Origin: Cercozoa sp. M6MM
Taxonomy: Eukaryota; Endomyxa: Ascetosporea
Length of the DNA: 22,045 nucleotides
Assembly: GCA_040357565.1 (NCBI GenBank)
Contig: JBDODJ010000186.1
Direction: 5' to 3' (one strand)
Both the position numbers and the translations under genes were made by a program. This document shows positions 9,053 through 19,063 of this stretch, piece by piece (within the stretch, counting starts at the first letter, position 1; each line of letters starts with the position of its first letter). The notes under the pieces are model-generated. The model was not told where the DNA came from, did no database searches, and saw only the letters and a program-made list of their open reading frames with translations.

Positions 9053-9468
9053 GTACCACAAGTCGCCGCAGTTACGGCAGTCGAAAAGGCACGAAGAAGA
9101 CATTCATTCGTCGACTGCACTTCCACTACCACGCAACGGAACGTCCACTCAGTATGCCCGCCGTCGAGCAAGGGCGCAGCGTGCACCTCCAGGACAGCTT
9201 CCCAAGCTCCTCTCATCACTTGCGACAGAGAGTCGGTAAAGGTGACGCGACGTCCATCGCGTTCAAGAACGACGACGAAGAAGTGGCTGCACGCGAAGAC
9301 AACACGTATGTCTACGCTCTTGTCGCTCGTGTCGACCACACGCAGGGACGACGTAGGGGAACGCTCACCCATCGTGTCGCGCGACACCATGTAGCGCGAG
9401 TTCAGCAAGCGTCGCGTCGAGCAGTTCACGGTGCGCACGCGCACGATGAAGCTCAGCAACCAGGCCAT
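8353..9468 (-). CDS. C48/Ulp1-like cysteine protease gene, two-exon model
   Basis: Exon 1 (9468-9076, 131 codons from ATG) carries what looks like the Ulp1/C48 catalytic series in order: SHFFVVVLE (His), TFTDSL (Asp of the usual DSL) and [12 protein letters not shown] (Gln and Cys of the usual Q-x-N-D-C-G). This family cleaves SUMO or similar conjugates, and divergent copies are common in protist transposons. A phase-0 intron with a GTAACT donor and CGTTTTCAG acceptor (9075-8889) contains the long (TG)n tract. Exon 2 continues [10 protein letters not shown] and a basic KHRKKK. A run of nine A on the coding strand (8610-8618) follows. In the current frame the protein stops at 8448. A one-step frame change at that run instead gives a strongly acidic Ser/Asp tail ([20 protein letters not shown]) ending at 8353, which looks more natural, so slippage, a sequencing error or decay is likely. 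The true start may lie further upstream. Confidence 0.5.
8908..9050. repeat. (TG)n microsatellite in the protease intron
   Basis: About 140 bases of TG units with scattered GCG interruptions. On the minus strand it creates long artificial His-Thr frames that should not be annotated. Confidence 0.95.
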
Positions 9469-9952
9469 CGACTATCGTGGCACAGGTACGCACTCAGCAG
9501 TCAGTACGGCTGCTGTAAGGCTCTAAAATGTTCTCAGGGAAGCTATAACAGTAGTAAAAATCACTCACCGATCTTCGATTTCGTCTCGTCCCATGGTTCG
9601 TCGTTATCGTCTGTAAGCGCTCTAATAAACATTGTATAGACTGCATACGTTCTTTTGGATCTCGCTACTATCACGTGTTCATATATATTTTCGCCTCAGA
9701 TGTCCCGAATTGGGCCGGGTTTGTCCAATTATACGACTACTATCGGCCCATACTAGCCCAGAATTGACCTCGTTTTTTAGACGTTTATAACAGGTTTTAC
9801 TTGTACGTGAAACCGGGGATCAAACCAGAATCAGTGAATACGTGAAACTGGGTGGTTGAAGGGTTGCCAGAAAAAAACGAAAAGCAAAGGAAACTATATT
9901 TTGCAAGACCAAAAGCAACCCCGGATTCTCCACCACTGCAAGAGTTGAGCCA
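9469..9952. other. Stretch without a recognised gene
   Basis: It lies upstream of the protease gene model. A possible minus-strand exon with an acidic end (DDNDEPWDETKSKI, donor GTGAGT near 9556) could be an upstream exon of that gene, but no acceptor joins it in phase. Otherwise it is A/T-rich sequence without recognised signals. Confidence 0.35.
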
Positions 9953-10127
9953 GGGGCAGGGCTGCGACGCAACCCACGCAGCGCAGTGCTCGCATCGCCC
10001 GTAAGAACCTGCTCCCGACTCAGACCCTTCCGGATGATGCGGTCCCTCACGAAAATGTCGAACCGCCGCCAGGATATTCGTTCGACGTCGAAGGCGGCGA
10101 CATGTACGACTCTGACGATGGCGGCTG
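9953..10127 (+). pseudogene. 3' end of an unrecognised plus-strand coding sequence
   Basis: A frame open from 9953 to a TGA at 10125-10127 has no ATG but reads protein-like. It has a basic part (TQRSARIARKNLLPT) followed by VPHENVEPPPGYSFDVEGG and an acidic C-terminus (DMYDSDDGG). A possible acceptor (GACTCAG) lies at about 10022. It could be a terminal exon or the tail of a decayed transposon gene. No family is recognised. Confidence 0.3.
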
Positions 10128-10330
10128 ATCTTCGGTTGACACGCTCACTCTAGTAGTTTAAACCTAATTTAGTACTTGTGTTCTCTATTAAGCTGATTTA
10201 GGTCGGTCGATTCAAATTATTAAGCAATTTATTAAAGAAATTCCAGTTGTTCGTCAATTTTGGAAGTTTCCGAGAACGTATATACGTCTATAAGGAGCTT
10301 TACTTGTATCTCACCTCTGATTCTGGTTTG

Positions 10331-10414
10331 ATCCAAGCGATCCAAGCAATCCAAACGATCCAAGCAATCCAAACGATCCAAGCAATCCAAACGATCCAAA
10401 CGATCCAAGCTATC
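10331..10414. repeat. Minisatellite with a 10-bp unit
   Basis: About eight copies of a 10-mer of the form ATCCAARCRA in near-perfect tandem. It produces spurious repeat proteins (IQAIQTIQ on plus, LDRLDCLD and WIVWIA on minus). Confidence 0.95.
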
Positions 10415-10675
10415 TCCTTCCAACCGCTTTGGCTAGCCTTGTGCTCCCAATTCAGTTGCGATAGGCAAATCAGTTTAGGCAAATCAGTTTCCTTTGGCTT
10501 TCACCTTGTTTCAACGATAGGTCGCTCTCACGGCACCTAAATAAATATAAAACAAGGAACGAAAAGGAAAAGCTCGCCTCGCCTGTAAAATTTACCATGA
10601 TGGGAGTGGAATACCACTCTGATCCATTGTCGGACTCCTACTCCTGGACCCCAACCATGGAGTGAGCGGCCGGCA

Positions 10676-11308
10676 GTGGACGACAGCGGTCTGGCAGGAT
10701 GTTTTCGCGTCCCTGCACCGGTGATCTTCGATCAGCTTAACAACTGGTCGAACTCTGAGGACCAGCACCATGCAATGCTCAAGTACCTACCCTCGTACCT
10801 GGAAAAGCTCCGCACAGCGGTCTTTGCCGAGTGCTCGCTGCAGATCCCTGAGCAAATGCACGAGTGGCTTGGCTTACACAGGATGACCTTACTCAGGAGG
10901 AAACTCAAGCCCTCTCTCGGTCAGCTGGTGGGTCGCCACGTTAACGTGCTTCTCTTTGACAAGAGGGTGGCCGTTGACGTGTGCAAGTACCATGAGACCA
11001 CACGTGATGCGCTCTCACCCCCACGTGCTGATGAGTGGCGCACCTACGCGATGAGCCTGGCTCAAGCCACTCTCGCTAAGCCGGCACTCAATCAACTCCT
11101 GCCAACGCAAAAAAGCAGTCAGGCACTTCCCAGACGTGCAGCACCATCGGTCTCATCCGAAAGTGTCTCGCACTGGACTCACCTGCGCCCTCTTCGTTGG
11201 TCTGGAAACTCTCTCCGAAAGGAGCTGAGTCAACAACTCAACTCTCTTCAGTGTTTCATCGACATTGATAACGCCTCTTCAGGTATCGTGCTACGATGCT
11301 CATGGTGA
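10676..11308 (+). pseudogene. Gag-like part of the retroelement fossil
   Basis: A frame of about 210 residues, helical in character, without strong motifs. It is called gag-like from its position upstream of the zinc knuckle and RNase H. Confidence 0.5.
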
Positions 11309-11647
11309 GCAAGAGGCATGATGTTGCCCTGCCTCGTCTGCGCCAAGTTCTGAAACACACCACACATCAGCTGTGGTCAGAAAGCACGTTCGCGGTGTAT
11401 TGCAAGTGCATCAAAGAGGCAACCCCGAAAGGCTGAACTGGACAACATCAAAAAGGCGGTGAGCAACCTACGCAAGTCTCACTTGCTTGTGCCAGCTCGC
11501 ACACTCACCGTGCCCACCTCTTCCTTGCCTCACAAGACTGCCAAACCTCGACCAAAGAAAGCTCCGTAACTTCGCACTCGTCAGCTGACTGAGGAAGAGC
11601 GCGCAGCCTACGAGGCACGGACCGGCAAGCCTGCTCCTCCAACCACG

Positions 11648-11692
11648 TGTCCCTGTTGCAAAACTGGCGTGCACTGGCGTAAGGGCTGTCCT
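11648..11692 (+). pseudogene. CCHC zinc-knuckle of the retroelement fossil
   Basis: Reads CPCCKTGVHWRKGC, a C-x2-C-x4-H-x4-C knuckle typical of retroelement nucleocapsid segments. Confidence 0.8.
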
Positions 11693-13086
11693 GCCCTTCG
11701 GAAAAGAGACAAACAGGTTTCGAGAGACACAGAAAGTGGTGCGCAAGGTGGTGAAACACCAAAAACCGCAAATCACCTATGTGCCCAGCCATCCTGCCAT
11801 CGAGCGTGTCCATGTGACAGTCCCGCTTCGTACCGGCACACAGATGGTTGATGACGACGTGCTGCCTCCTGCCGCCACAGCACGCTCGCTCCACCTCCGC
11901 AAACCGACCCCTCTGGTGTCTGCGATAACGCAGCCCCTCCATCACCGAGCGACAGTGTCTGCCGCGTCGGCACTTGACCTCCCGGAGACGCTGCAGCGTG
12001 ACACGCTCTCATCAGAGCCCGCACTAACTTCGGTGCTGAAGCTGCGGGGTCGAGCTTCTCCTTCCATTCTATTCTGGTCCACGTTCCTTGTGGTCGTTCC
12101 TGATTCTCATCTTTCACATGACATACTTCTGGGTCAGGAAGGCCAGCAGCAATATGGATTCGATTGGCAGTTGTAAATTCACCACGAACAGCGCTCGTCA
12201 TTCGCTTGCAACATGCGTCGATCTTCTACCCAGCTCCAGAGAAGGTAAGCGCTCTGGTAGCTAGTGAAGCTGGCGTTCGCTCACTGCAGTCGCGAGTGAG
12301 CAACGCTCGCGATGATGCTGCTCGCGCTGGCTCGGCAAAGTTGCCCGTCGCTGCGCTCAGCTCGGATCCGTGACTCTGGTACGTCAAAACATGCTTCCAC
12401 GGTGTCACCGCAACCCTGGCATGCAGAGTTCTAGTACCTCCCTTCGCGGAGCGTCCACTAGAAAATCCTGCACGGTCACCAGCACCGATCGAGAAACGAT
12501 ACCACATTACACCATTAGCGCTAAAGGACACTCGTTCCAAACTGACTACCCTGCTTGTGCCGTGCACAAAGTTGGTTCAGCTACAGCTACACCTACGGTC
12601 AGTCCACCAAACGACACGTTTGTACGGAACATCTGCTGCCAGGCAGCGACGCTGCTCATGCCATGGAGCAGACTGGGGATGTGCTCGGCAATTTCGTCAC
12701 CAAAGATGTCGTGGTGCGCCTCGCGAGACACCTGTGCAAGCTTGCACTGAACATCTTCGTTTTGACGGATCAACCGGGAAAGGTTGAACCCTTTCTGCCC
12801 ACGTTGGCCAACAATAGCGAGAGCGCATCCGCAAGATGAGCACGGTGAAGCTTCGCCTTTTGGACCTGCATACAACATCTCAAGAGCATTGCTGCCATTG
12901 AGCCGTGCACATCACACAATGTGAGGCACAACCCGCTCTCACCAAGCCTCTTGGCAACGGTCTGGTGAAGTTCCGCTTCACAGTCGACCTCAAACTTGCC
13001 AACGAGCGACTCACACCAGCAGCCAACATTCCTATCGCTGACCGCGAAGCTGTCCTGCAAGGGTTCGCTCCCAAAACAAACCCACG

Positions 13087-13460
13087 CTCTTCATATCGGA
13101 CGCTAGCGACACTGCCATAGGTGGTGCTGTGGCACAGCAAGACGATAGCGGCGCCTTGCACTACATTGCTCTCTTCTCGCGCAAGATGTCACCCACCCAG
13201 CGCAACTGCAGTGCCACGAAGCTCGAAGCACTGGGCTTGCTGCTCACCGTGCGACGCTTCCAGCACTACGCTACGTTACAAAACATCATCTGGTCTGACC
13301 ACAAGTCGCTCCAGCAGGCATTCTTTCCCTCTGGATATGCCATCTTGACTCGCTGGCGACAGCTGATACACAACGCACTCGGAAACTTTCGGGTCGTTCA
13401 CGTTCCGGGCTCTGACAACCTTGTCTGCGATGCGCTCAGCCGCAGTCTCGGCAAGGGTCC
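13087..13460 (+). pseudogene. RNase H part of the retroelement fossil
   Basis: Typical Ty3/gypsy RNase H landmarks are seen: LFISDASDTAIGGAVAQ at the start, SRKMSPTQRNCSATKLEAL in the middle, WSDHKSLQQAF, and VPGSDNLVCDALSR at the end. Confidence 0.9.
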
Positions 13461-14059
13461 TACGAAACAAGCTTTCCGGACAAAGCTCAGACGGGTCAGG
13501 TCTCACCTTCCTCTCGGCGTTCTCGCTGCAGTCGCCGAAACGGCAGTGTCGACCGATGAGCATTTCGATCTGTGCGATACTGACACTCAGTGCGTGATGA
13601 CAGTTCATGAGAGGGAGTTGTACCATCTAACCCATGGTCGGTCAGCACCGACTGCTACTGCTGACACCATTGGCAGCCTTAGCGGCGGTCACCCATATGT
13701 GGCAGCTTACCTCGTGAGCGTCTCCTGCTTTCATCTGACCTTGTTGAGGACGCTCTCAAGTGCCTAGAGCTGCCAGTGACCGTCCAGCGCGAGGAAGCCT
13801 GCGCACTTAGCGCCATGGAGCGTGCTGCTGCAGAAGCACGCTCACATGGACAATCACCCCCCTGTGCGACGACCACTACCCCCCATGATACCTGACCTCA
13901 CAGTCGAGCTGATCAGACGCGAACAGCAGCTGGACCCTGCGCTCAGCGAACTCAAAATCTCATCGTTCAGCAGACATCCCATCTGTGGTCAAAGAATCTC
14001 CCAGGCACTCAAGCCCTGGAATCATGCGGTGATCGCAAACTCACCCTACATCAACGCTG

Positions 14060-14690
14060 ATGGACCCATTTGCTCGAAGTTCCCTGCTCGAAAAGCTCAA
14101 GCTAAAATTTAGCTTTCAGCAGTTCCAAGAGATAGTGCTCTTACCTCAGACACTGTCTCGACTCGCCCTAAACTTACACCACGAGCACGTCGCAGGCTTC
14201 GCCCTGCACGAACAGTCTAGCGCTATGCTCAAACGCTTGCAGTCTCGCTTCTACTGGCCAAAGATGCGGACTCAAGTTCATGAGCACATCCAAGACTGCG
14301 ACTGGTGTCGTGTCCATCACGGCTTTCCTCGCAAGAAAGCCTTGCTTCACTCTGAAGATATGGATCACGTTCTCAAACCCCAAGATAAGGTGCACTTTGA
14401 CTTTGTCCGGGTCCAACCTGCATTGTCGGGCGAGTCCTACGTCTTCGTTGCGCAAGACAGAGCAACTCGAGCAATCTTCCTCGCCGCGTCCCATCGCGCT
14501 GATGCCAATACAGCAGCCTACAACATGATCAAATTCAGCTCGCTTTACGGACCTCCGAAGCTGGTTGTGCACGACCACGGTCCCGAGTTCATCAATGAGT
14601 TCTTCCGCACCATCCACAAAATAATGGGAACGGACCTCGTGGCTACAACCGTCAGATGGCCTCGAGCGAACCTCGCTGAGCGCCCCAACA
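14060..14690 (+). pseudogene. Integrase part of the retroelement fossil
   Basis: An H-H-C-C zinc-binding segment (HHEHVAG ... CDWC) is followed by a catalytic-core region with DFVRVQP and VVHDHGPEF, in the usual Ty3/gypsy arrangement. Confidence 0.85.
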
Positions 14691-15540
14691 GATGAATTCC
14701 CCTTAAAATCAAAGCCTTAGCTGAACGAGCACGAAACTGGCCCGTGCTGCTCCCTGTTGTCAGCATGACGCACAACTGCACCCCTCACTCCTCTACCGGT
14801 GTAAAACCTTTTGAAGCTCTCTTCTACCGTGAGGCACGACCCCTGGTCAGCACGGCCCGAAGAATGCAGCTCGCAACAAAGGTTTACTAGCGCCTCCGCC
14901 CGGTAAATTTACAAGGCGCAGCTTGCCCTTGAGTTTGCGAAGGAGCAAGAGACGGCGGCTAAAGCAGTACAGGAAGCATCCACGCAAGTCGCTGAGTACA
15001 ACCAGCAGCGTCGCGTGCTCGCAGTAAGTTTACCAGGGAATACTCGGTAGGTGAGTTTGTGCGCCGCGACATCTCCTTTCGCATGCCAAACCTACTCGAC
15101 CGTAAAGTCGGACCTCGCTGGGAATAAGGCTGGCGGATCACACGCTGCCTCGGCAAACGGTGTTTAAATTTACGAGATCAAGCGGGATGACAAGATCCTT
15201 CGAGTCATCTTCGCCGAGTCGCAACAGACACGCTGTTCGTGACATCCCGGAGCCTCCAGCCAAAAAAGTCAAAACAGCACTCACTCCCTTCTGCGAGACC
15301 GACGTTTCGAGGGTCCGCTCCTTCTGGAGATCCGCCGAGGGATGCTATGTGTTCACCTCCTGCTACATGATGGCACATCACGCCGCATGTTCTGGAGTTC
15401 TCTCACACGTGACCTCCAAGCCTGTTTCCTCCCAATTCTGCCGCGAGAACTACGCTGCGATGCGTGGAAACTCAACCGTAATTTACACTCAAACTGTACG
15501 AACCAACCCAGCAAATTGAGGTGCAAGCTTCATTGAGAAC

Positions 15541-16252
15541 ACGCTCCTGGCTCCTCCCACACACCCTCAATCTCTCAACATCGGTCGATGCAGTCCGAGC
15601 TTAGGTCTCGCTGAACCAGCTCGACTTTGACCTGAAGCTAAGACCAAAATACCTCACATCAAGGACACATGCTGTCCGGGTAGGTTGTTCATCGCTCCGC
15701 GCGGTTTTCCTCCCAACAACCTCAAACCGTGGGTTTTACCATCTCTTGTCACTCATTCTATCTACGCGGTTTTCTGTAGAGTCTTGTTCCTACAGGGAGT
15801 TCGATGACTTGGCGCGAATCTCGTTTTTGTCATGTGTCTGCTCGCTTCCCTCCGCCTCGTTTTGGCCGTCTCCTCGCGTCTTCTTCGCGCTTGCGTTGCT
15901 TGTGTCCAGGCTCGTCTCGCGTCGTCGCGTCGCGTCCCCTCGTTCGGTTTGCGTCCGGTCGTGTCGGTTCATTCTCGGAACTACGTTTATTAATTCTCGG
16001 AACTAATGGCATTAATTCTCGGAACCAATCTTAATTCTGGGAACTAAGACGAAGTTAGTTCCGAGAACTAACCGTCCGTATCGGGAACCAAAAATTAATT
16101 CCGGGAATCAGGATGTTGGGGGCGGAGCAAGTACAACTCGACTCGTCAGCCGGGTCGATTGATTGTTGACAGATCGCAGGCGCGAAAACAAGATCACACA
16201 CACAAACAAACTATTATGCTGACACTCGCTCACGCTCTGAGCTGTTCGCGGC
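15541..16252. other. Intergenic stretch between the retroelement fossil and the myosin 3' end
   Basis: No gene is supported. It holds a GTCGCGTCGCGTCC-type stretch near 15920 and the GGAACTA repeat cluster. Just downstream of the myosin stop, on the minus strand, comes a GTTTGTTTGTGTGTGTG run (about 16195-16215) that could be a GU-rich 3'-end processing signal. Confidence 0.45.
15971..16110. repeat. Cluster of AATTCTCGGAACTAA repeats
   Basis: Four direct copies begin at about 15971, 15992, 16014 and 16033 (spacing 19-22 bases). An inverted copy, TTAGTTCCGAGAACTAA, at 16055-16071 is itself a palindrome, and two weaker copies follow. The last direct copy and the inverted copy can form a hairpin. 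Confidence 0.8.
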
Positions 16253-16440
16253 TCACTGCGACACCACGAGGTGTTCGGGCGGAACGTCCCAAGTTACGTC
16301 GCCTGTCTGCAGGTTCTCGTAAAAGTAGTCACCTGTCAGAACAGCGTCAAGCGTAACATCGTTTGGAAAATGCCCACCATGAACTGCGACGTACCTGAAG
16401 CGGCGTCCAAGTGGCGTGCCCAATAAGGCTCCTCGGCAGG
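16253..16440 (-). other. C-terminal WW domain of the myosin
   Basis: Across the last intron (donor GTACGT, acceptor TTCTGACAG, phase 1) the protein reads [14 protein letters not shown], then [17 protein letters not shown]. This gives the first Trp, the aromatic YFY strand, an N--TGD turn, the second Trp and the closing Pro of a WW domain. WW domains bind proline-rich peptides. It is preceded by a Pro/Gln-rich linker (about 16440-16540). Without the intron the frame stays open but the domain is lost. Confidence 0.85.
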
Positions 16441-17357
16441 CTGCTGCTGCTGCGCTGCTCTCGGCGCAGGTACGCGCGGGCCGCCACCGCCAGCGTAAGA
16501 CGAAGAAACGGGGGCAGTCTGCTTGGTCGGTGGTCTGTGCAACGGCAGCTTAAGGTCCGTGCTTTCGTCGTTGTACGGGATGTAGAGGTCCTCCCAGGTG
16601 ATGCCACCCGGCGGCAACGGTTCCGTGAAGCCGCTCGCGTCTTGACTGTTGATGATCTGCGCACACAAAGGGATATTTCTCCACTGCACTGTGTGCGTGC
16701 GTGTGTGGTCTCACCGCATTCCACTCGCTCTGCGCCGGCACCGAGAATTGTCTCTCTCGGTTGTAGATGGACTGATGCAGCGCCACAACAAACGGCTCCC
16801 GCGGTGACGGCGCATTGTCGCGAAGAAAGATCTACGGCAGCACAGTCCACCAGTCACATCTCACATCCCACATCCCACCCCCACCTCTCACAGCACGCAC
16901 AGCAACACAGGCACACCTCGAGGTAATTCTCAAACGAGGTCGAGGGAGGCGCCGTTCGCAGCAGGAGGCGCATCAAGTCCCAGCCGCGGCGAGCCGACTG
17001 CTGGTTCGGATTCCTGGAGACCTGCTTGATGATGTGCAGGTATGCCTCGTCTCGCAATTCGGGAGTCGCGACGCACTTTTGCAACAATTCACGGGCCGAG
17101 TTGTCTGCGGACTGCTTGTCTCTGCTCACACGAGACGCGATATGAGAGCACCCCCCACCCCACACCCACAGCCAAAACCACCACCCGAGAGAGAGCCTAC
17201 GTTCTGTCGCCCATGTAGGTTCGCACCAATCGGAAGAGGAGCTTGGCCTCCTTTGTCAGCGCCTTGGCGGTCATGGTGGTGCCGCCTTTCTTTAGCACCT
17301 CGTCAAAGTCGAGCATACTGGCCTGCGCAGCAAGACGAACGCGTATGATTCAACAAC

Positions 17358-17408
<51 letters not shown>

Positions 17409-17418
17409 NNNNNNNNNN

Positions 17419-17466
<48 letters not shown>

Positions 17467-19006
17467 GCAGAAACAGGCGCTACATGGAGGTCCTTGTCGC
17501 TCCAGTTCAGGAAACCGGCCGCGAGCTCGTCCTTCTTCATGCTGAGCAGCTTTTCGGACGCCCAGTACGACGCCTCTTTGATTAGGTCGTAGTTGCGCAG
17601 TGTGAACAGCGCGGCTTGCTTTTCAAACACGCCGTTCTTGAGCTCGATGCTCAACCAGATCTGACGCGCCACATTCTGCGTGCGCACGGCCGCGCGCATT
17701 TGCTCCTGCCGGCGCACGTCGACACCGCGCGCCAACAGTTCGCGGAAGCGCTGCACGCTCTCACTCGCGTAGCCGCTGCCAGCACAAACACACGCCCGTT
17801 CGACACAACCCACACACCGACAAACACACAAACACACACCCACGCACCGACAAACACACAAACACACACCCACACACAGACCCCAGTAACAAGAAAAAAC
17901 AGCGCACATCGCGTCCGCCGACTCGACGATGGACTGCATGTGGTCATCGGCCAGCGTATCCTCGCACGCAGCGATCTCCTCGAGCAGACGCGCGACGCGG
18001 TTGCGCAGGAAGCGGCAGTTGACGATCTGCGGCGACTCGAGGTCGATGGCCACGGCACGCGCAAGCACGGCGTCCATCTGCTCGACGTCGTAGCTCGCCG
18101 ACGCCTCCTGCTCGGCCGCGTGAATGGCGCTGATCTGGTCGTACAGCGCAGAGGCCTGTTGGACTAGGTCGCTCTGTAGACCGACCTCGGCCGCCTTGCA
18201 CAGCGCGGCGTACAGCAGGTTCTCGTCCACCTTCTTAAGGCCATCGCGCGCGTTGTCATGCGCCTCCACGACAGCGTCGCGAAGCGTCTTGACGCGTTTG
18301 TAGAGCTTGTTGGCGTACTCTGTGCCGCAGAAGCACAACGGCACAATACACGAAACACAGACAGACACACGCGCTCACAAGGCTGGAGCGTAGCGGGTTA
18401 CCGTGCATATCGGCCATCTCAATCGCCTTGACGAGCTTCTTCTCGTCCATCGAACGTTCGGCCTCCTCGAGCGCGCGCTTGGTCTCGGGGTCCATCGGCC
18501 GGTTCTCGGCTACAAGGAGCACGTAAGTCCAATGGAAAGGGACAGAACCAACACGAGGACCAGGCACGAGATGGCGTACCCCAGTACTCGAGCTTCTGGC
18601 GCGCCTGCTGGATAACCGGTGACTCGATCTTGAGCTTGAGTGCGCGGCGCACGGTGCTGTGAACCACGAAACAGAACATGCACACATGCGCGCATGCACA
18701 CGCACAGAGGCACGTACCGCGCGAAGCGCTTGAAGAACACCTCGGCATCCGCCGGGTCCATCCTGCAGACCAAACAAGCACAGGCCGATGGACCAGTCCA
18801 GCCAGACAGACACGCCAGCACGTCAAGCAGCCTTACCTGAGAGGGTCCTTGGACATCATCGTCGTCAGGCGCTTCTCCGCGTTGATCTTCTCGACGTAGA
18901 CGGAGCGCTTAAGCTCTGCACAACAACACAGCAACGTCGCGTACAGGGCGAAAGGGAGGGAAGAAGGGCAGAGACACGCGTACCCATCGTCTTGTGCTCT
19001 TCGGCG

Positions 19007-19063
<57 letters not shown>

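Larger units (their letters stand above)
10676..15540 (+). mobile_element. Ty3/gypsy-type LTR retroelement fossil
   Basis: Parts in the order usual for Ty3/gypsy elements lie on the plus strand: a gag-like segment, a CCHC zinc knuckle, a short trace that may be reverse transcriptase, an RNase H domain, and an integrase with its zinc-binding and catalytic core segments. The RNase H before integrase order separates it from Ty1/copia. The element is broken, with roughly ten or more breaks. I found no matching pair of LTRs, primer-binding site or polypurine tract, so its outer ends are approximate and its age cannot be estimated from LTR divergence; it appears old. Confidence 0.8.

Noticed and set aside
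8839-9394. Long His-Thr or Cys-Val repeat proteins in several frames
   Set aside because: They are translations of the (TG/CA)n microsatellite; the same applies to such frames at about 17.3, 19.0, 20.3 and 21.8 kb.
8353-9468. Polinton-type protease
   Set aside because: No capsid, packaging ATPase, integrase or DNA polymerase B segments nearby, and the motif order fits C48/Ulp1-like proteases in general.
10232-10540. Repeat proteins (IQAIQT, LDRLDC, WIVWIA)
   Set aside because: Direct products of a 10-bp minisatellite; they are not IQ motifs.
11468-12201. Minus-strand frames up to 146 codons across the retroelement
   Set aside because: Shadows of the plus-strand element, without motifs of their own.
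15790-16034. Ser/Arg-rich frames on both strands
   Set aside because: Low-complexity CGTCGCGTC sequence with no start context, splice signals or family resemblance.
16253-16790. FERM domain after MyTH4
   Set aside because: Only about 170 residues remain, composed of a Pro/Gln linker and the WW domain; no FERM landmarks.
16411-17348. Plus-strand frames of 171 and 177 codons
   Set aside because: Antisense to the MyTH4 tail exons of the myosin, whose splice phases and motifs are clear.
18580-18656. IQ-like string (VIQQARQKL) in the myosin neck
   Set aside because: The Arg is one position off and the Gly and second Arg of IQxxxRGxxxR are absent.
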